DNA of 64,000 nt from Aeromonas sobria (GTDB lineage Bacteria > Pseudomonadota > Gammaproteobacteria > Enterobacterales > Aeromonadaceae). Below are positions 46,774 to 56,811 of this stretch, in pieces. The stretch spans positions 79,890 through 143,889 of the forward strand of contig NZ_CDBW01000004.1 of NCBI RefSeq assembly GCF_000820145.1, given 5' to 3'. The translations under genes were made by a program, and so were the position numbers. How positions within the stretch are numbered: position 1 is the first letter of the stretch; each line of letters opens with the position of its first letter. Below the pieces are notes generated by a model. That model did no database searches. It was not told the DNA's origin and worked only from the letters and a program-made list of their open reading frames with translations.

Positions 46774-47835
46774 ATGACCCCACCAGTTAAAAAGTTTCTA
46801 TTCATTGTTGAAGACTTGTATGGTGGTGGTGCAGAAAAGGTTCTGCTTAATACTGCATCATTACTAAAAGATGCCGGCGCCGAGGTAACGTTATATACCT
46901 TGCGGGAAAAAATAGACCATACGCTGCCTGACAATATTCATCCGGTTAATCTTGGTATTGTCACAAAACTGACTAAAGCCATATCCAATGTTGCAGTTGA
47001 AAAAATACAAGCGTCTCTGATCCTCAAAAAAATCAAAGAGACCTCACCTGACGTCATCATCTCATGCTCATGTGACAAAATTACCAGACACCTGCCTGAA
47101 ACACTGAATATCTATTACTGGATCCACGGTAATGTCACCGGCTTTGCCAAAGATAACGCCAAAGGATATGAGAAATTCAAACGCTTTTATAATGGCAAAA
47201 AACTAATCTGCGTATCTCGTGGCATAGCAGATGATATTTTGCACAATGTAAAAGCCACCCCCAAATCGTGTCAGGTTATCTACAATCCGTTTGATATCGA
47301 GAAAATTCAGGCGTTGGCCGATGAGCCTTTCAGCAAGCCATTCGACAAGTACTTTATCCATGTCGGCACCTTCGAAGAGCGAAAACGCCACGATCGTCTC
47401 TTGCAGGCATATCAGCTAAGTGGCGTTGATACGCCACTCGTCCTGATGGGCAAAGGGGAGCGGCGTCCTCACATTGAAGCCATGATCGAGGAGATGAACC
47501 TTGCCAGCAAGGTGAAAATCATCGATTTTCAGAAGAATCCCTATCCCTATATCAAAGCTGCCCAAGCACTTATCCTGACATCAGATGCTGAAGGGCTGCC
47601 AACAGTACTCATTGAAGCACTCATCTGCCATACGCCAGTGATCAGCGTGGATTGCCCATCTGGGCCTGCTGAAATTATGGTGGGTAAACTATTACACAAT
47701 TTAACTACGATTAATGACACAAAAAAAATAGCCTCGTTAATTTACGAAATAAACTCTAACAATGGAAAAATCACTAAAGATATGTATAATAAATTCTCAA
47801 AAAAAACAACTATAAAATTCTTTCTAAAACTATAA
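46774..47835 (+). CDS. GT4-family glycosyltransferase
   Basis: This 353-residue glycosyltransferase has the GT-B layout of family 4. It begins FLFIVEDLYGGGAEKVLLNT, the typical nucleotide-sugar enzyme start. The C-terminal half has FIHVGTFEERKRHDRLLQAY, the E-x7-E motif region SDAEGLPTVLIEALICHTPV, and SVDCPSGPAEIM. It is AT-rich compared with wahA and hldD. It is transcribed opposite to the flanking LPS genes. The likely role is transfer of a hexose to LPS core or O-antigen; the donor and acceptor cannot be told. Confidence 0.85.
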   Translation: MTPPVKKFLFIVEDLYGGGAEKVLLNTASLLKDAGAEVTLYTLREKIDHTLPDNIHPVNLGIVTKLTKAISNVAVEKIQASLILKKIKETSPDVIISCSCDKITRHLPETLNIYYWIHGNVTGFAKDNAKGYEKFKRFYNGKKLICVSRGIADDILHNVKATPKSCQVIYNPFDIEKIQALADEPFSKPFDKYFIHVGTFEERKRHDRLLQAYQLSGVDTPLVLMGKGERRPHIEAMIEEMNLASKVKIIDFQKNPYPYIKAAQALILTSDAEGLPTVLIEALICHTPVISVDCPSGPAEIMVGKLLHNLTTINDTKKIASLIYEINSNNGKITKDMYNKFSKKTTIKFFLKL

Positions 47836-47876
47836 TATCAAATGCTATATTTATGCCCCACTGATTGGGGCATAAA

Positions 47877-48770
47877 TCATGATTTTTTATACCACATTTT
47901 CAAAAAACTTCTTTTTTTCTTTTTTAAAAACCTAAAAATAACTTGATCTAAGTATTGTAGCGATTTTTGTTTCCTTTGAGAGCATGTCAATACTCGATTA
48001 AAATATATAGACCGGCGGTCCATTAAACTCATATCATTTCTATCTAAAATTAGCTTTAAAAACGCTAAAAAATCATTCTGCACTATAGGGTTAGCAACAC
48101 TGCTCGAAGAAACTCCATCCACCCCATATTTAATCGTATTTCTTTTTAAAATTTTAATATCATAACCTAATGTCAATGCTTTTACATAATAAGGATAATC
48201 TTCAATTAATCTATAGGCTGTATCAAAAAATCCAATTTCACTAAAAATATTTCGATGATAATATGTAGATGCACCAGATATTATATTTCCATGTAACAGC
48301 ATATATCTTAACAACAGTTCACGTTGGCTAAAAAGACCCCATTCAATCTTAGCGGGTAGCGATGCATTTTCAATACCATTAGCAACAGGAATACGTAAAC
48401 CAGTTACTATCAATACATTACTTTTCTCAAACTCGACAATTATATCATTTACTACCTTATCGTCGTAAAAACAATCATCTGCGGATAGCGGAACTATTAT
48501 ATCACCAGATGAGATTTCGATAGCCTTATTAAGTGCAGCCACTGTCCCTATATTTTCACTGTTTATAATTAATCGATTTTCAAAACAAACATCATGTAAT
48601 AATGAATTTATATGCTCCACATTTAAATCGTTACTACCATCATCTAATAAAATATATTCAACGTCATACTTTTCATTTATTTTTTGATTTGCGACCGATT
48701 GTATAGCACTATCCAACAAATGCCAATTATTATAAATTAATGTAATAATAGATACCTTTCTAATTATCAT
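47877..48770 (-). CDS. GT2-family glycosyltransferase
   Basis: This 297-residue GT-A enzyme begins KVSIITLIYNNWHLLDSAIQ. It has the family 2 motifs YILLDDGSNDLN and SGDIIVPLSADDCFYDDKVV (DxD-type metal site AD-D), then a predicted acceptor domain. Its base composition is strongly AT-rich (about 30 percent GC by eye), much lower than the neighbouring wahA. The start ATG at 48770 is preceded by a weak purine stretch. It lies downstream of waaL, so it is probably the last gene of the hldD-wahA-waaL-GT2 transcript, and an added branch sugar is the likely product. Confidence 0.85.
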   Translation of the reverse strand: MIIRKVSIITLIYNNWHLLDSAIQSVANQKINEKYDVEYILLDDGSNDLNVEHINSLLHDVCFENRLIINSENIGTVAALNKAIEISSGDIIVPLSADDCFYDDKVVNDIIVEFEKSNVLIVTGLRIPVANGIENASLPAKIEWGLFSQRELLLRYMLLHGNIISGASTYYHRNIFSEIGFFDTAYRLIEDYPYYVKALTLGYDIKILKRNTIKYGVDGVSSSSVANPIVQNDFLAFLKLILDRNDMSLMDRRSIYFNRVLTCSQRKQKSLQYLDQVIFRFLKKKKRSFLKMWYKKS

Positions 48771-48812
48771 AATACCATGCCTTGCATTTATTTTAGTAAC
48801 TTATGTAACATA

Positions 48813-50045
48813 TTAATCATTCAAAGCTTCAGATGTACTATTTGTTGAAAACATAGAGATCAACACTGAGAATAAAAACATGAAAAAAATAATTCCAGAG
48901 TTGTGGTTAATAAAAGCTTGGCTCAGGCTATAGTCAATAAGAGTTAATGATGAAACCGCCAACATACTGCTAACCAATAAATTATTCTTGTTTTTACTCG
49001 CAACCCAAAGTGGGTATAAATACAGCATAACCAACATACAGAAACCCACAGCCCCGCGTTTGGCTAACTCGTCCAAAAACTGATTATGTGCATGTGAGTT
49101 AAAATTATAAATGAACTCAGATATAGAACCATTATTATATTGATTTAATTGTGATAAGCGAATGCCATTATTCCCCCAACCAAAAATTGGTTTTTCCAGA
49201 AAAGAGTTATATGCACTTTCCCACAACTGCAATCGAATGCCTAGAGATGTGTCCGGATTCACACCATCAAAATAATGAACAACATCTGCTTTTGCATTAG
49301 ATATTCTATCCATTACGCCACTTTGCGGAAGCATAGCCAAGAAAATCAACAAGGCACATACTGTGCTTGCATAGAGACCATCTTTCAGGGAGAGCTGTTT
49401 TCTAAAATAAAAAACTATTGTTAACAAGACGATTGGAAGTAAAACCCAGCCACCTCTAGTTCCAGAGAGAAAACTTCCTATACCACCCATTAAAAATGAG
49501 AGAAGCATAAAGGCAGCAATTCCTTTTCTCCCTATATTGCGGAACCAAAAAAAAGCACACAGGCATAACAACGCCAATGTCATGCTTATATTTCCGGACT
49601 GAATTGGCATGCTGTCATCAAAAGCTCGTGGCATTCTCAAATAAACTTTCTCATATATCGCAATTAGACCTGAGCTAATTGCTCCAATAGAAAGCCCAGC
49701 AAGAAGCACGTTAATATTCACGGGAAACAAACTCAATAAAGGCAATGTCATTGCAGCCATTAATAGGCGACTTGGTCGGTCTAACTCTTTTAGAACGCCA
49801 CCATCAACCCAGACTGACACGGCTTGGATGATAAAAAAAGAGATGAATATATATGATAATATTCTCGCCTCAGAACTCATTGCCAAATAATACTTTTTAC
49901 GCCAAAAGACAAAAACACTTGCCAAAACTAAAATACTGGGCCCATATCCATAGCCACTGGGAACAGTTAAAACTATTGCACCAAATAGAAATGCCGCAAT
50001 TTGTACAATCAAATTTAGTCGAGAGCACTTTTTATCTAAAGTCAC
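48813..50045 (-). CDS. waaL: O-antigen ligase family protein (WaaL type)
   Basis: This 410-residue polytopic membrane protein has about twelve hydrophobic helices. The Wzy_C/O-antigen ligase signature is visible in the large periplasmic loop: GIRLQLWESAYNSFLEKPIF, WGNNGIRLS, then NFNSHAHNQFLDELAKRGAV, where the histidine is the conserved catalytic-site residue of WaaL. The start is a GTG at 50045, 3 bp after the wahA stop, with AGGAAA upstream. O-antigen polymerases share the fold, so Wzy is an alternative, but its place next to wahA and hldD in the core cluster favours ligase. Confidence 0.78.
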   Translation of the reverse strand: MTLDKKCSRLNLIVQIAAFLFGAIVLTVPSGYGYGPSILVLASVFVFWRKKYYLAMSSEARILSYIFISFFIIQAVSVWVDGGVLKELDRPSRLLMAAMTLPLLSLFPVNINVLLAGLSIGAISSGLIAIYEKVYLRMPRAFDDSMPIQSGNISMTLALLCLCAFFWFRNIGRKGIAAFMLLSFLMGGIGSFLSGTRGGWVLLPIVLLTIVFYFRKQLSLKDGLYASTVCALLIFLAMLPQSGVMDRISNAKADVVHYFDGVNPDTSLGIRLQLWESAYNSFLEKPIFGWGNNGIRLSQLNQYNNGSISEFIYNFNSHAHNQFLDELAKRGAVGFCMLVMLYLYPLWVASKNKNNLLVSSMLAVSSLTLIDYSLSQAFINHNSGIIFFMFLFSVLISMFSTNSTSEALND

Positions 50046-50048
50046 AAG

Positions 50049-51809
50049 TTATTTCCTGAACACATAATTACCGCGGATCTTGCGCCACAACCCGAACACA
50101 TCAGTACGGGGGAAGATGGCGATCCGGCGGATCTGGTAGGGGTCCTGGTGCATCGCTTTTGGACCACTATTGGTAGCGACGGCAAAACGATACCCGGCGG
50201 CAATAGCCTGTTCCTTGGCGCTGTCGTTCATATCTCCGTAAGGGTAGGCGAATGAGAGCAGCGGATGGCCAAGCAGGGCCTCCAGTTGGCGTTTATTCTC
50301 CTGAATTTCATGGATTTGTTGCTCGGGTGTGAGCTGATTCAAGCGGGGATGGGTCAGTGTATGACCACCAATCTCCACATGACCGCTGGCGGCCAGCGCC
50401 TTGACTTGCTCACCACTCATCAATGAGACCTTGGTATCCGGATTGGTCGGATGCTCCACATCCCAACGGTTATAGCCTTCACCGGTGACCACATACACCA
50501 CGGCTTTGTAACCATATTTTTCCAGCAGTGGCAGCATGCGGGTCAGATTGTCCTGATAGCCGTCATCGGCGGTGATCATCAGGTACTTCTTGCCGTATTG
50601 CAAACGGTGGATAAAGCCTTTGTCCGCCAAATCACGGAAGGTCAGGGTTTCATAGCCGAGCCACTTCATCAGGCGCAGATGCTGCTCGAACATGGCGATC
50701 GGCATCCAGGTGCCATGCACCCCTTTCTCGCTATCCTGCTCGATAAAGCGGTGGTACATGATGACCGGCATCTCGCGGCGCAGGGTTTCCACCACCGCAT
50801 CCTGATAGATGGATTCCAGACCGGATACCACACCCTGCAAGCCATACTCATCCTGAATGCGTTGGCGAATGGCTTCCGGCACCACCTTGCTCGCAAGCGC
50901 AGATTCAACCTCTCCCTTCAACGCAGCAAAGTCGATAGCCAGATCCTTGGGCCCAATGTCACCGAAGTTGCTGGCCAGCGCCTCATCCAGATTCTGTTCC
51001 GTCACCAGACCGATCGCCTTGGCTTCGCCAATGGCAAAGGCGGGCCGACCGCAAAGCAGTGCTTCCATCGCTACCCGACCGGCGCCGATCACCAGATCGC
51101 TACCCGCCAGCAAAGCAGGCACATCATCGACATAACCGACAAACTCGGCACAGCCTTCGAAACGGGCAAAACGCTCCGGCACCTTGGTACCGCTGACAAT
51201 CCGCACCCGACAGGCATCAAGATCAAGCACTTCGTCGAGCAGGCGGTAACAGAGCTCCCCTTTGGGGCCGCTCAGGCGACCGATGATGGCGATCACCGGC
51301 TTGGGATTGTCCGGCGCCGGCACGGGCTGGAATTTGTCGGTTTCGATACCGTTGCGCAGCACCTGCACGATCGCAGGATCGACCCCCAGATTGTCGACAA
51401 TCTGATGGGCAATATCCTCACAAACTGCAACCGCTCGATAGCCGAGGGCATGGAACGCCTTGCGGGACGCGTGTACCGGCTGGCGACCATGCACAGTCGT
51501 GATCATCGGGGTGCCAGTCAGCTTGCAGGCCACATAACTGCTCCAGCCGGAAGCGCGAGAGTGAGCATGTACCAACTGGATATGGTGCTTCTTGATGAGA
51601 TAGATGAGGTAAAAGACGTGCCAGAAGCGGCGCAGGATGCTGCGCTTGTTGAAGCGAAGCTTGAAGACGGGACCAAGAGTCGGCTTGGTCAGGGTATCTG
51701 ACACATAATAGACGTTGTGACCACGCTGGGTCAGTTCGTTACCGACCGTGGTGGCATAGACCTCAGCGCCCGTTACCTCGAGCTGGGAGAGTGCCATCAA
51801 TATATTCAT
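50049..51809 (-). CDS. wahA: Bifunctional LPS core enzyme: GT4 glycosyltransferase fused to a CE4 deacetylase (WahA)
   Basis: WahA is known in Aeromonas to add GlcNAc to the LPS core and then deacetylate it to GlcN. This 586-residue protein has the same two domains. Residues 1-340 are a family 4 glycosyltransferase (MNILMALSQLEVTGAEVYAT, then HAHSRASGW, GRLSGPKGE). Residues 348-560 are a polysaccharide deacetylase with TADDG (413-417), GGHTLTHP (H483, H487) and SFAYPYGD. The start at 51809 is chosen by domain alignment; the frame extends to 51905 through a hairpin region unlikely to be coding. It follows hldD and precedes waaL by 3 bp. Confidence 0.83.
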   Translation of the reverse strand: MNILMALSQLEVTGAEVYATTVGNELTQRGHNVYYVSDTLTKPTLGPVFKLRFNKRSILRRFWHVFYLIYLIKKHHIQLVHAHSRASGWSSYVACKLTGTPMITTVHGRQPVHASRKAFHALGYRAVAVCEDIAHQIVDNLGVDPAIVQVLRNGIETDKFQPVPAPDNPKPVIAIIGRLSGPKGELCYRLLDEVLDLDACRVRIVSGTKVPERFARFEGCAEFVGYVDDVPALLAGSDLVIGAGRVAMEALLCGRPAFAIGEAKAIGLVTEQNLDEALASNFGDIGPKDLAIDFAALKGEVESALASKVVPEAIRQRIQDEYGLQGVVSGLESIYQDAVVETLRREMPVIMYHRFIEQDSEKGVHGTWMPIAMFEQHLRLMKWLGYETLTFRDLADKGFIHRLQYGKKYLMITADDGYQDNLTRMLPLLEKYGYKAVVYVVTGEGYNRWDVEHPTNPDTKVSLMSGEQVKALAASGHVEIGGHTLTHPRLNQLTPEQQIHEIQENKRQLEALLGHPLLSFAYPYGDMNDSAKEQAIAAGYRFAVATNSGPKAMHQDPYQIRRIAIFPRTDVFGLWRKIRGNYVFRK

Positions 51810-51862
51810 CGCGCGGTTACCCGGTAGAGAAAAGAGGAACAGCAAGCAGCCACAGACACCAG

Positions 51863-51897
51863 AAACCGGAAGCAGGCGAGTGCCCACTTCCGGTTTT
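51863..51897 (-). terminator. Hairpin between hldD and wahA
   Basis: AAACCGGAAG pairs with CTTCCGGTTT around a 15-nt loop. The T run is short, so it may be an attenuator or partial terminator. It lies 54 bp upstream of the wahA start. Confidence 0.5.
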
Positions 51898-51927
51898 GCG
51901 CTCAAACTGCCGCGTTGTGCTCACCCG

Positions 51928-52881
51928 TTAGCGGTTGAGCCAAGCCATGTAATCCGCTACCCCTTCGGCAACGGTTTTAAACTCGGCGTCATAACCGACA
52001 CTGCGCAGCTTGGTCATGTCAGCCTGGGTGAAGCTCTGGTAGCGACCCTTGAGGTGATCCGGGAAGGGGATGTACTCGATGGCACCCTTCTGATGATGCT
52101 TGATCACCGCTTCGGCCACGTTCTGGAACGGCTCGGCACGGCCGGTACCGCAGTTGAAGATGCCAGAGTGCTGCGGGTTCTGCCAGAACCAGAGGTTTAC
52201 CTTGCAGACGTCGTCAATATAGATGAAGTCACGCATCTGGCCACCGTTCGGGAAGCCATCGCAACCTTCGAACAGCTTGGGATTCTCACCCTTCTTCACC
52301 TGGGTATTGAGGTGGAAGGCGACAGAAGCCATGGAGCCTTTGTGCTGCTCGCGCGGGCCGTAGACGTTGAAGTACTTCAGACCGACCACCTGAGAGTTGA
52401 TCTCCGGCATCCAGCGGCGCACGTACTGGTCAAACAGCTGCTTGGAGTAGCCATAGACGTTGAGCGGCTGTTCGAACTTGGGATCTTCGATGAAGTTGTC
52501 GTTGCGGCCACCGTAGGTCGCTGCAGAAGAGGCGTAGATAAACGGAATTTCACGCTCGATGCAGTAGTGGAACAGATCCTTGGAGTACTCGTAGTTGACC
52601 TCCATGATGAACTTGCCGTTCCACTCGGTGGTGGCAGAGCAGGCGCCTTCATGGAAGATCACCTCGATGCCATCCCACTCTTCGAAATCGTCACCAGACA
52701 CTATACGGTGCTGAAACTCTTCCTTATCCATGTAGTCAGCGATGGTCAGATCGACCAAGTTGACGAACTTGGTGCCGTCGGTCAGGTCATCAATGACCAC
52801 GATATCGGTCCGTCCTTGAGCGTTCAGCTGCTTGACCAGATTGCTGCCGATAAAGCCAGCACCGCCAGTTACTACGATCAT
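51928..52881 (-). CDS. hldD: ADP-L-glycero-D-manno-heptose-6-epimerase HldD (RfaD)
   Basis: It converts ADP-D,D-heptose to the ADP-L,D-heptose used for LPS inner core. The product has 317 residues (E. coli 310). It starts [19 protein letters not shown], with the short-chain-dehydrogenase motifs [10 protein letters not shown] and YGYSKQLFD (YxxxK). The family signature continues [20 protein letters not shown], then [12 protein letters not shown]. The start ATG at 52881 is preceded by GAGAGGCAAACTCC; the upstream open frame to 52974 is not needed. It is the first gene of the hldD-wahA-waaL-GT2 unit. Confidence 0.95.
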   Translation of the reverse strand: MIVVTGGAGFIGSNLVKQLNAQGRTDIVVIDDLTDGTKFVNLVDLTIADYMDKEEFQHRIVSGDDFEEWDGIEVIFHEGACSATTEWNGKFIMEVNYEYSKDLFHYCIEREIPFIYASSAATYGGRNDNFIEDPKFEQPLNVYGYSKQLFDQYVRRWMPEINSQVVGLKYFNVYGPREQHKGSMASVAFHLNTQVKKGENPKLFEGCDGFPNGGQMRDFIYIDDVCKVNLWFWQNPQHSGIFNCGTGRAEPFQNVAEAVIKHHQKGAIEYIPFPDHLKGRYQSFTQADMTKLRSVGYDAEFKTVAEGVADYMAWLNR

Positions 52882-53039
52882 GGAGTTTGCCTCTCGTACG
52901 TTGATGGCTACATGTGACTGCTTGTTAAAGCTGTGTATAGTGAGCCAATTTGAAATTGCCGAAAAGTTTATCACGGGCGGTCTGGGGATTCGACCTTGTT
53001 AAAATCGCCCCCAGACGAAACCCGCTGGAGGAATGAGTG

Positions 53040-53684
53040 ATGAAAACCAGAGACAGGATCATTCACAGCGCGACCGAGCTGTTCAACGATCAGGGTGAGC
53101 GCAACATCACCACCAACCATATTGCGGCGCACATGGGCATCAGCCCGGGCAACCTCTATTACCACTTCCGCAATAAAGAAGACATCATCCACTCCATCTT
53201 CGACCAGTATGCCCGCCATCTGAGCGAGAGCTTCGTCCCGACCCGCAACCGTGAAATCACCCTGCAGGATCTGATGGGCTATCTGGATGCCATCTTCTAT
53301 CTGATGTGGCAGTTCCGCTTCTTCTACGCCAACCTGCCGGACATCCTGAGCCGTGACGAGCCGTTGCAACAGAAGTACCTCAAGGCTCAGGAGCAGATGC
53401 GAGCATCAGTGGTCGCCCTGCTCAAGAGCCTGCGCGAAGGGGGCATTATCGATGTCAGTGACGAAGACCTGCCGGATCTGGGCCAGACCATCAAGATGGT
53501 GGTGACCTGCTGGATCCCGTTCCAGATTGCCCAGGCGCCCAACACCCGCATCACCAAGCCGCTGCTCTATCAGGGAGTGTTGAAGGTGCTATTCCTGCTG
53601 CGCCCCTATGTGCAACCTCAGGTGGCCGGACAGATCCAGCAGCTGGAACAGCATTACCGTCAGCTGGCCCAACCAGCTGGGTGA
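53040..53684 (+). CDS. TetR-family transcriptional regulator
   Basis: This 214-residue regulator has a typical TetR DNA-binding domain at the N-terminus: MKTRDRIIHSATELFNDQGE then ITTNHIAAHMGISPGNLYYH and FRNKEDIIHSIFDQY. The rest is a helical ligand domain without recognised motifs. The ATG at 53040 follows GGAGGA by 8 bp. It is divergent from hldD, with about 160 bp between the genes, and is followed by kbl on the same strand. The target genes are unknown; hldD or neighbouring genes are plausible but untested. Confidence 0.87.
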   Translation: MKTRDRIIHSATELFNDQGERNITTNHIAAHMGISPGNLYYHFRNKEDIIHSIFDQYARHLSESFVPTRNREITLQDLMGYLDAIFYLMWQFRFFYANLPDILSRDEPLQQKYLKAQEQMRASVVALLKSLREGGIIDVSDEDLPDLGQTIKMVVTCWIPFQIAQAPNTRITKPLLYQGVLKVLFLLRPYVQPQVAGQIQQLEQHYRQLAQPAG

Positions 53685-53799
53685 GATCTGTTTCACATTT
53701 GTTGAATATCAGCACAATCATTTGAATTAGCCGCAACAGATTGCAGTAAAATGTTGCCCTCTGTTGATACGCAGCTGAAATAGCCAATAAGGATCGAGG

Positions 53800-54990
53800 A
53801 TGTCTAACGGATTCTATCGTCACCTGACCGAGCAACTGAACCAGGTACAAGCTGAAGGGTTGTACAAGCAGGAGCGCATCATCACCTCCGCCCAGCAGGC
53901 CAGCATCGCCGTCGGCGGTGAGCAGGTACTGAACTTCTGTGCCAACAACTATCTGGGGCTGGCCAACCACCCGGATCTGATCGCCGCCGCCCATCAGGGG
54001 CTCGACAGCCACGGCTTCGGCATGGCTTCAGTGCGCTTCATCTGTGGCACCCAGGACCAGCACAAAGCGCTGGAACAGAAGATGTCGGCCTTCCTCGGCA
54101 CCGAGGACACCATCCTCTACTCCTCCTGCTTTGATGCCAATGGCGGTCTGTTCGAGACCCTGTTCGGCGCCGAAGATGCCATCATCTCCGATGCCCTCAA
54201 CCACGCCTCCATCATCGACGGCGTGCGGCTGTGCAAGGCCAAGCGCTATCGCTACGCCAACAACGACATGGCCGAGCTGGAAGCCCAGCTCAAGCAGGCT
54301 GACGCCGATGGCGCCCGCTTCAAGCTGATCGCCACCGACGGCGTCTTCTCCATGGATGGGGTCATCGCCGACCTCAAATCCATCTGCGATCTGGCCGACA
54401 AATACGATGCGCTGGTGATGGTGGATGACTCCCACGCCGTCGGCTTTATCGGCGAGAATGGTCGTGGCACCCACGAATATTGCGGCGTGATGGATCGGGT
54501 CGACATCATCACCGGCACCCTGGGCAAGGCGCTCGGCGGCGCATCCGGCGGCTATACCTCCGGCAAGAAAGAGGTGATCGACTGGCTGCGTCAGCGATCC
54601 CGCCCTTACCTCTTCTCCAACTCGCTGGCCCCCTCCATCGTTGCCGCCACCATCAAGGTGATCGACATGCTGGCGGAAGGTCACGACCTGCGCGCGCGCC
54701 TGAAAGAGAACAGCCGTTACTTCCGCGAGCGGATGAGCGCCGCTGGCTTCACTCTGGCTGGCGCCGACCACGCCATCATTCCGGTGATGCTGGGGGATGC
54801 CAAACTCGCCTCCGAAATGGCGAGCCGCATGCTGGCAGCCGGCATCTATGTGGTGGGCTTCTCCTTCCCGGTCGTGCCCAAGGGTCAGGCCCGCATTCGC
54901 ACCCAGATGTCTGCCGCTCACACCCGCGAGCAGCTGGACAAGGCGATCGACGCCTTTATCCGCATCGGCCGTGAACTCGGCGTTATCTGA
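53800..54990 (+). CDS. kbl: 2-amino-3-ketobutyrate CoA ligase (glycine C-acetyltransferase) Kbl
   Basis: This PLP enzyme cleaves 2-amino-3-ketobutyrate with CoA to glycine and acetyl-CoA, the second step of threonine breakdown. The product has 396 residues (E. coli 398). It belongs to the alpha-oxoamine synthases: [38 protein letters not shown], and [20 protein letters not shown]. The PLP lysine is in [19 protein letters not shown]. The ATG at 53800 follows AGGATCGAGG. It is upstream of tdh, separated by a hairpin with a T run. Confidence 0.97.
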   Translation: MSNGFYRHLTEQLNQVQAEGLYKQERIITSAQQASIAVGGEQVLNFCANNYLGLANHPDLIAAAHQGLDSHGFGMASVRFICGTQDQHKALEQKMSAFLGTEDTILYSSCFDANGGLFETLFGAEDAIISDALNHASIIDGVRLCKAKRYRYANNDMAELEAQLKQADADGARFKLIATDGVFSMDGVIADLKSICDLADKYDALVMVDDSHAVGFIGENGRGTHEYCGVMDRVDIITGTLGKALGGASGGYTSGKKEVIDWLRQRSRPYLFSNSLAPSIVAATIKVIDMLAEGHDLRARLKENSRYFRERMSAAGFTLAGADHAIIPVMLGDAKLASEMASRMLAAGIYVVGFSFPVVPKGQARIRTQMSAAHTREQLDKAIDAFIRIGRELGVI

Positions 54991-54998
54991 TTTGAATC

Positions 54999-55020
54999 AA
55001 GGGGCTGCAGCCCCTTTTTT
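54999..55020 (+). terminator. Terminator between kbl and tdh
   Basis: GGGGCTGCAGCCCC followed by six T residues has the sequence of an intrinsic terminator with almost no loop. Since tdh starts only 26 bp further on, it probably works as a partial terminator. E. coli kbl-tdh is a single operon. Confidence 0.65.
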
Positions 55021-55045
55021 CTGCATTCATATTGAAGGAACAGCC

Positions 55046-56074
55046 ATGAAAGCACTCTCCAAACTGCACAAAGAGGTCGGCATCTGGATGACGGATGTGC
55101 CGGCCCCCGAGCTCGGCCACAACGACCTGCTGATCAAGATCCGCAAAACCGCCATCTGCGGCACCGATATCCACATCTACAACTGGGACGAGTGGTCCCA
55201 GAAGACCATTCCGGTACCCATGGTGGTCGGCCATGAATATGTTGGGGAAGTGGTCGCCATCGGTCAGGAGGTGCGCGGCTTCGCCATCGGCGATCGGGTC
55301 TCCGGTGAAGGGCATATCACCTGCGGTCACTGCCGTAACTGCCGCGCTGGCCGCACTCACCTCTGCCGCAACACCATTGGTGTTGGCGTCAACCGCCCGG
55401 GCGCCTTTGCCGAGTATCTGGTGATCCCCGCGTTCAATGCCTTCAAGCTGCCGGACAATATCCCGGACGAGCTGGCTGCCATCTTCGACCCGTTCGGCAA
55501 TGCGGTGCACACCGCCCTATCCTTCGATCTGGTGGGTGAAGATGTGCTCATCACCGGGGCGGGCCCTATCGGCATCATGGCCGCCGCCGTCTGCCGCCAT
55601 GTGGGTGCGCGCCACGTGGTGATCACCGACGTCAACGAATACCGACTGGAGCTGGCCCGCAAGATGGGCGCCACCCGCGCGGTCAACGTCAGTAAAGAGA
55701 AGCTCGCCGACGTGATGAGCGAACTGGGCATGACCGAAGGGTTCGACGTGGGGCTGGAGATGTCCGGCGTGCCGAGCGCCTTCCAGGAGATGCTCGACAA
55801 GATGAACCACGGCGGCAAGATCGCCATGCTCGGCATCCCCCCTTCCACCATGGCCATCGACTGGAACAAAGTGATCTTCAAGGGGCTGTTTATCAAAGGG
55901 ATCTATGGCCGCGAGATGTTCGAGACCTGGTACAAGATGGCCAGCCTGATCCAGTCCGGACTGGATCTCTCCCCCATCATTACCCACAGATTCCACATCG
56001 ACGAATTCCAGCAGGGGTTCGATGCGATGCGCTCCGGCCACTCCGGCAAGGTGATCCTGAGCTGGGACAAATAG
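55046..56074 (+). CDS. tdh: L-threonine 3-dehydrogenase Tdh
   Basis: It oxidises L-threonine with NAD to 2-amino-3-ketobutyrate, the substrate of Kbl. The product has 342 residues (E. coli 341) and is a zinc-dependent medium-chain dehydrogenase. The catalytic zinc cysteine is in [17 protein letters not shown], and GHEYVGEVV follows. The structural zinc cysteines are in [20 protein letters not shown]. The NAD-binding Rossmann motif is [20 protein letters not shown]. The ATG at 55046 follows GAAGGAACAGCC. Confidence 0.97.
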   Translation: MKALSKLHKEVGIWMTDVPAPELGHNDLLIKIRKTAICGTDIHIYNWDEWSQKTIPVPMVVGHEYVGEVVAIGQEVRGFAIGDRVSGEGHITCGHCRNCRAGRTHLCRNTIGVGVNRPGAFAEYLVIPAFNAFKLPDNIPDELAAIFDPFGNAVHTALSFDLVGEDVLITGAGPIGIMAAAVCRHVGARHVVITDVNEYRLELARKMGATRAVNVSKEKLADVMSELGMTEGFDVGLEMSGVPSAFQEMLDKMNHGGKIAMLGIPPSTMAIDWNKVIFKGLFIKGIYGREMFETWYKMASLIQSGLDLSPIITHRFHIDEFQQGFDAMRSGHSGKVILSWDK

Positions 56075-56098
56075 CCCATTTCAGCATTTGTTTACCCG

Positions 56099-56126
56099 AA
56101 ACCCGGCGAATGCCGGGTTTCTTTTT
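56099..56126 (+). terminator. Terminator of tdh
   Basis: A 9-bp stem (AAACCCGGC paired with GCCGGGTTT, loop GAAT) is followed by CTTTTT. Confidence 0.85.
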
Positions 56127-56271
56127 ATCTCCACCGCCCGAATTGCCGTGATATCGGACAAGACTTTGTACGCAGAGTGTTTAACACTTCACACACAAGC
56201 GTTTAAAAGGCCGTAACTATTCGGTTATAATCCCGTCGTTTACAGGGATAATAAAAGACTGCTGGGAGTAT

Positions 56272-56727
56272 ATGAGCGTGTTGAAAAAACTGAGCTATTT
56301 GCTGGCTGTCGGGATGACGGCCGCCAGCCTGTCTGGAGCCGTGCTTGCGTCCGCTGAGATGTCGCCGGAAGCCATTGCCGAGCGGGTCAAACCAATCGGT
56401 CAGGTCTATACCGCCAAGGATCTGGAAGGTATTGTCGGGGCAAGTGCGACTGCTGTTGCGGCCACCCCTTCCGGCCCCCGCGACGGCGAAGCTGTATATA
56501 ATGGAGCCTGTTTTGCCTGTCATGCCACCGGTGCCGCTGGTGCCCCCAAACGGGGTGACAAGGCAGCCTGGGAACCTCGCATCGCCCAAGGTATTGCGAT
56601 ACTCAAAAAACATGCCATTGAAGGCTTCACCGGCAAGTCCGGCATGATGCCGCCACGCGGCACCTGCGCGACCTGTAGTGATGAAGAGATAGAAAACGCC
56701 ATTCACTACATGATCGATAAGCTGTAA
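56272..56727 (+). CDS. Cytochrome c5-family monohaem protein
   Basis: This 151-residue periplasmic c-type cytochrome has a signal peptide (LSYLLAVGMTAASLSGAVLA, then SAEMSPEAI). The haem-binding motif is CFACH in YNGACFACHATGAAGAP. The axial methionine is in GKSGMMPPRG, and a second cysteine pair, CATC, matches the disulphide found in cytochrome c5. The role is electron transfer in respiration, probably to a terminal oxidase or reductase; the partner is not known. A GGGAGTAT stretch precedes the ATG at 56272. Confidence 0.9.
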   Translation: MSVLKKLSYLLAVGMTAASLSGAVLASAEMSPEAIAERVKPIGQVYTAKDLEGIVGASATAVAATPSGPRDGEAVYNGACFACHATGAAGAPKRGDKAAWEPRIAQGIAILKKHAIEGFTGKSGMMPPRGTCATCSDEEIENAIHYMIDKL

Positions 56728-56733
56728 GTATTT

Positions 56734-56759
56734 GAAAGGGCCGCAATTGCGGCCCTTTC
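56734..56759 (+). terminator. Terminator of the cytochrome c5 gene
   Basis: An 11-bp stem (GAAAGGGCCGC paired with GCGGCCCTTTC, loop AATT) has only a short T stretch within its 3' arm. Confidence 0.7.
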
Positions 56760-56811
56760 AATCTATCGGCTTCCGACTACTCTTGTAAGGTAGACATATC
56801 GGGAGTTGCAC

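Noticed and set aside
46774..47835. Naming the GT4 gene waaG or a specific wah gene
   Set aside because: The family is clear but donor and acceptor specificity cannot be read from the sequence.
51810..51905. 32-codon N-terminal extension of wahA
   Set aside because: It runs through a hairpin, and the GT4 domain starts exactly at MNILMALSQL (51809).
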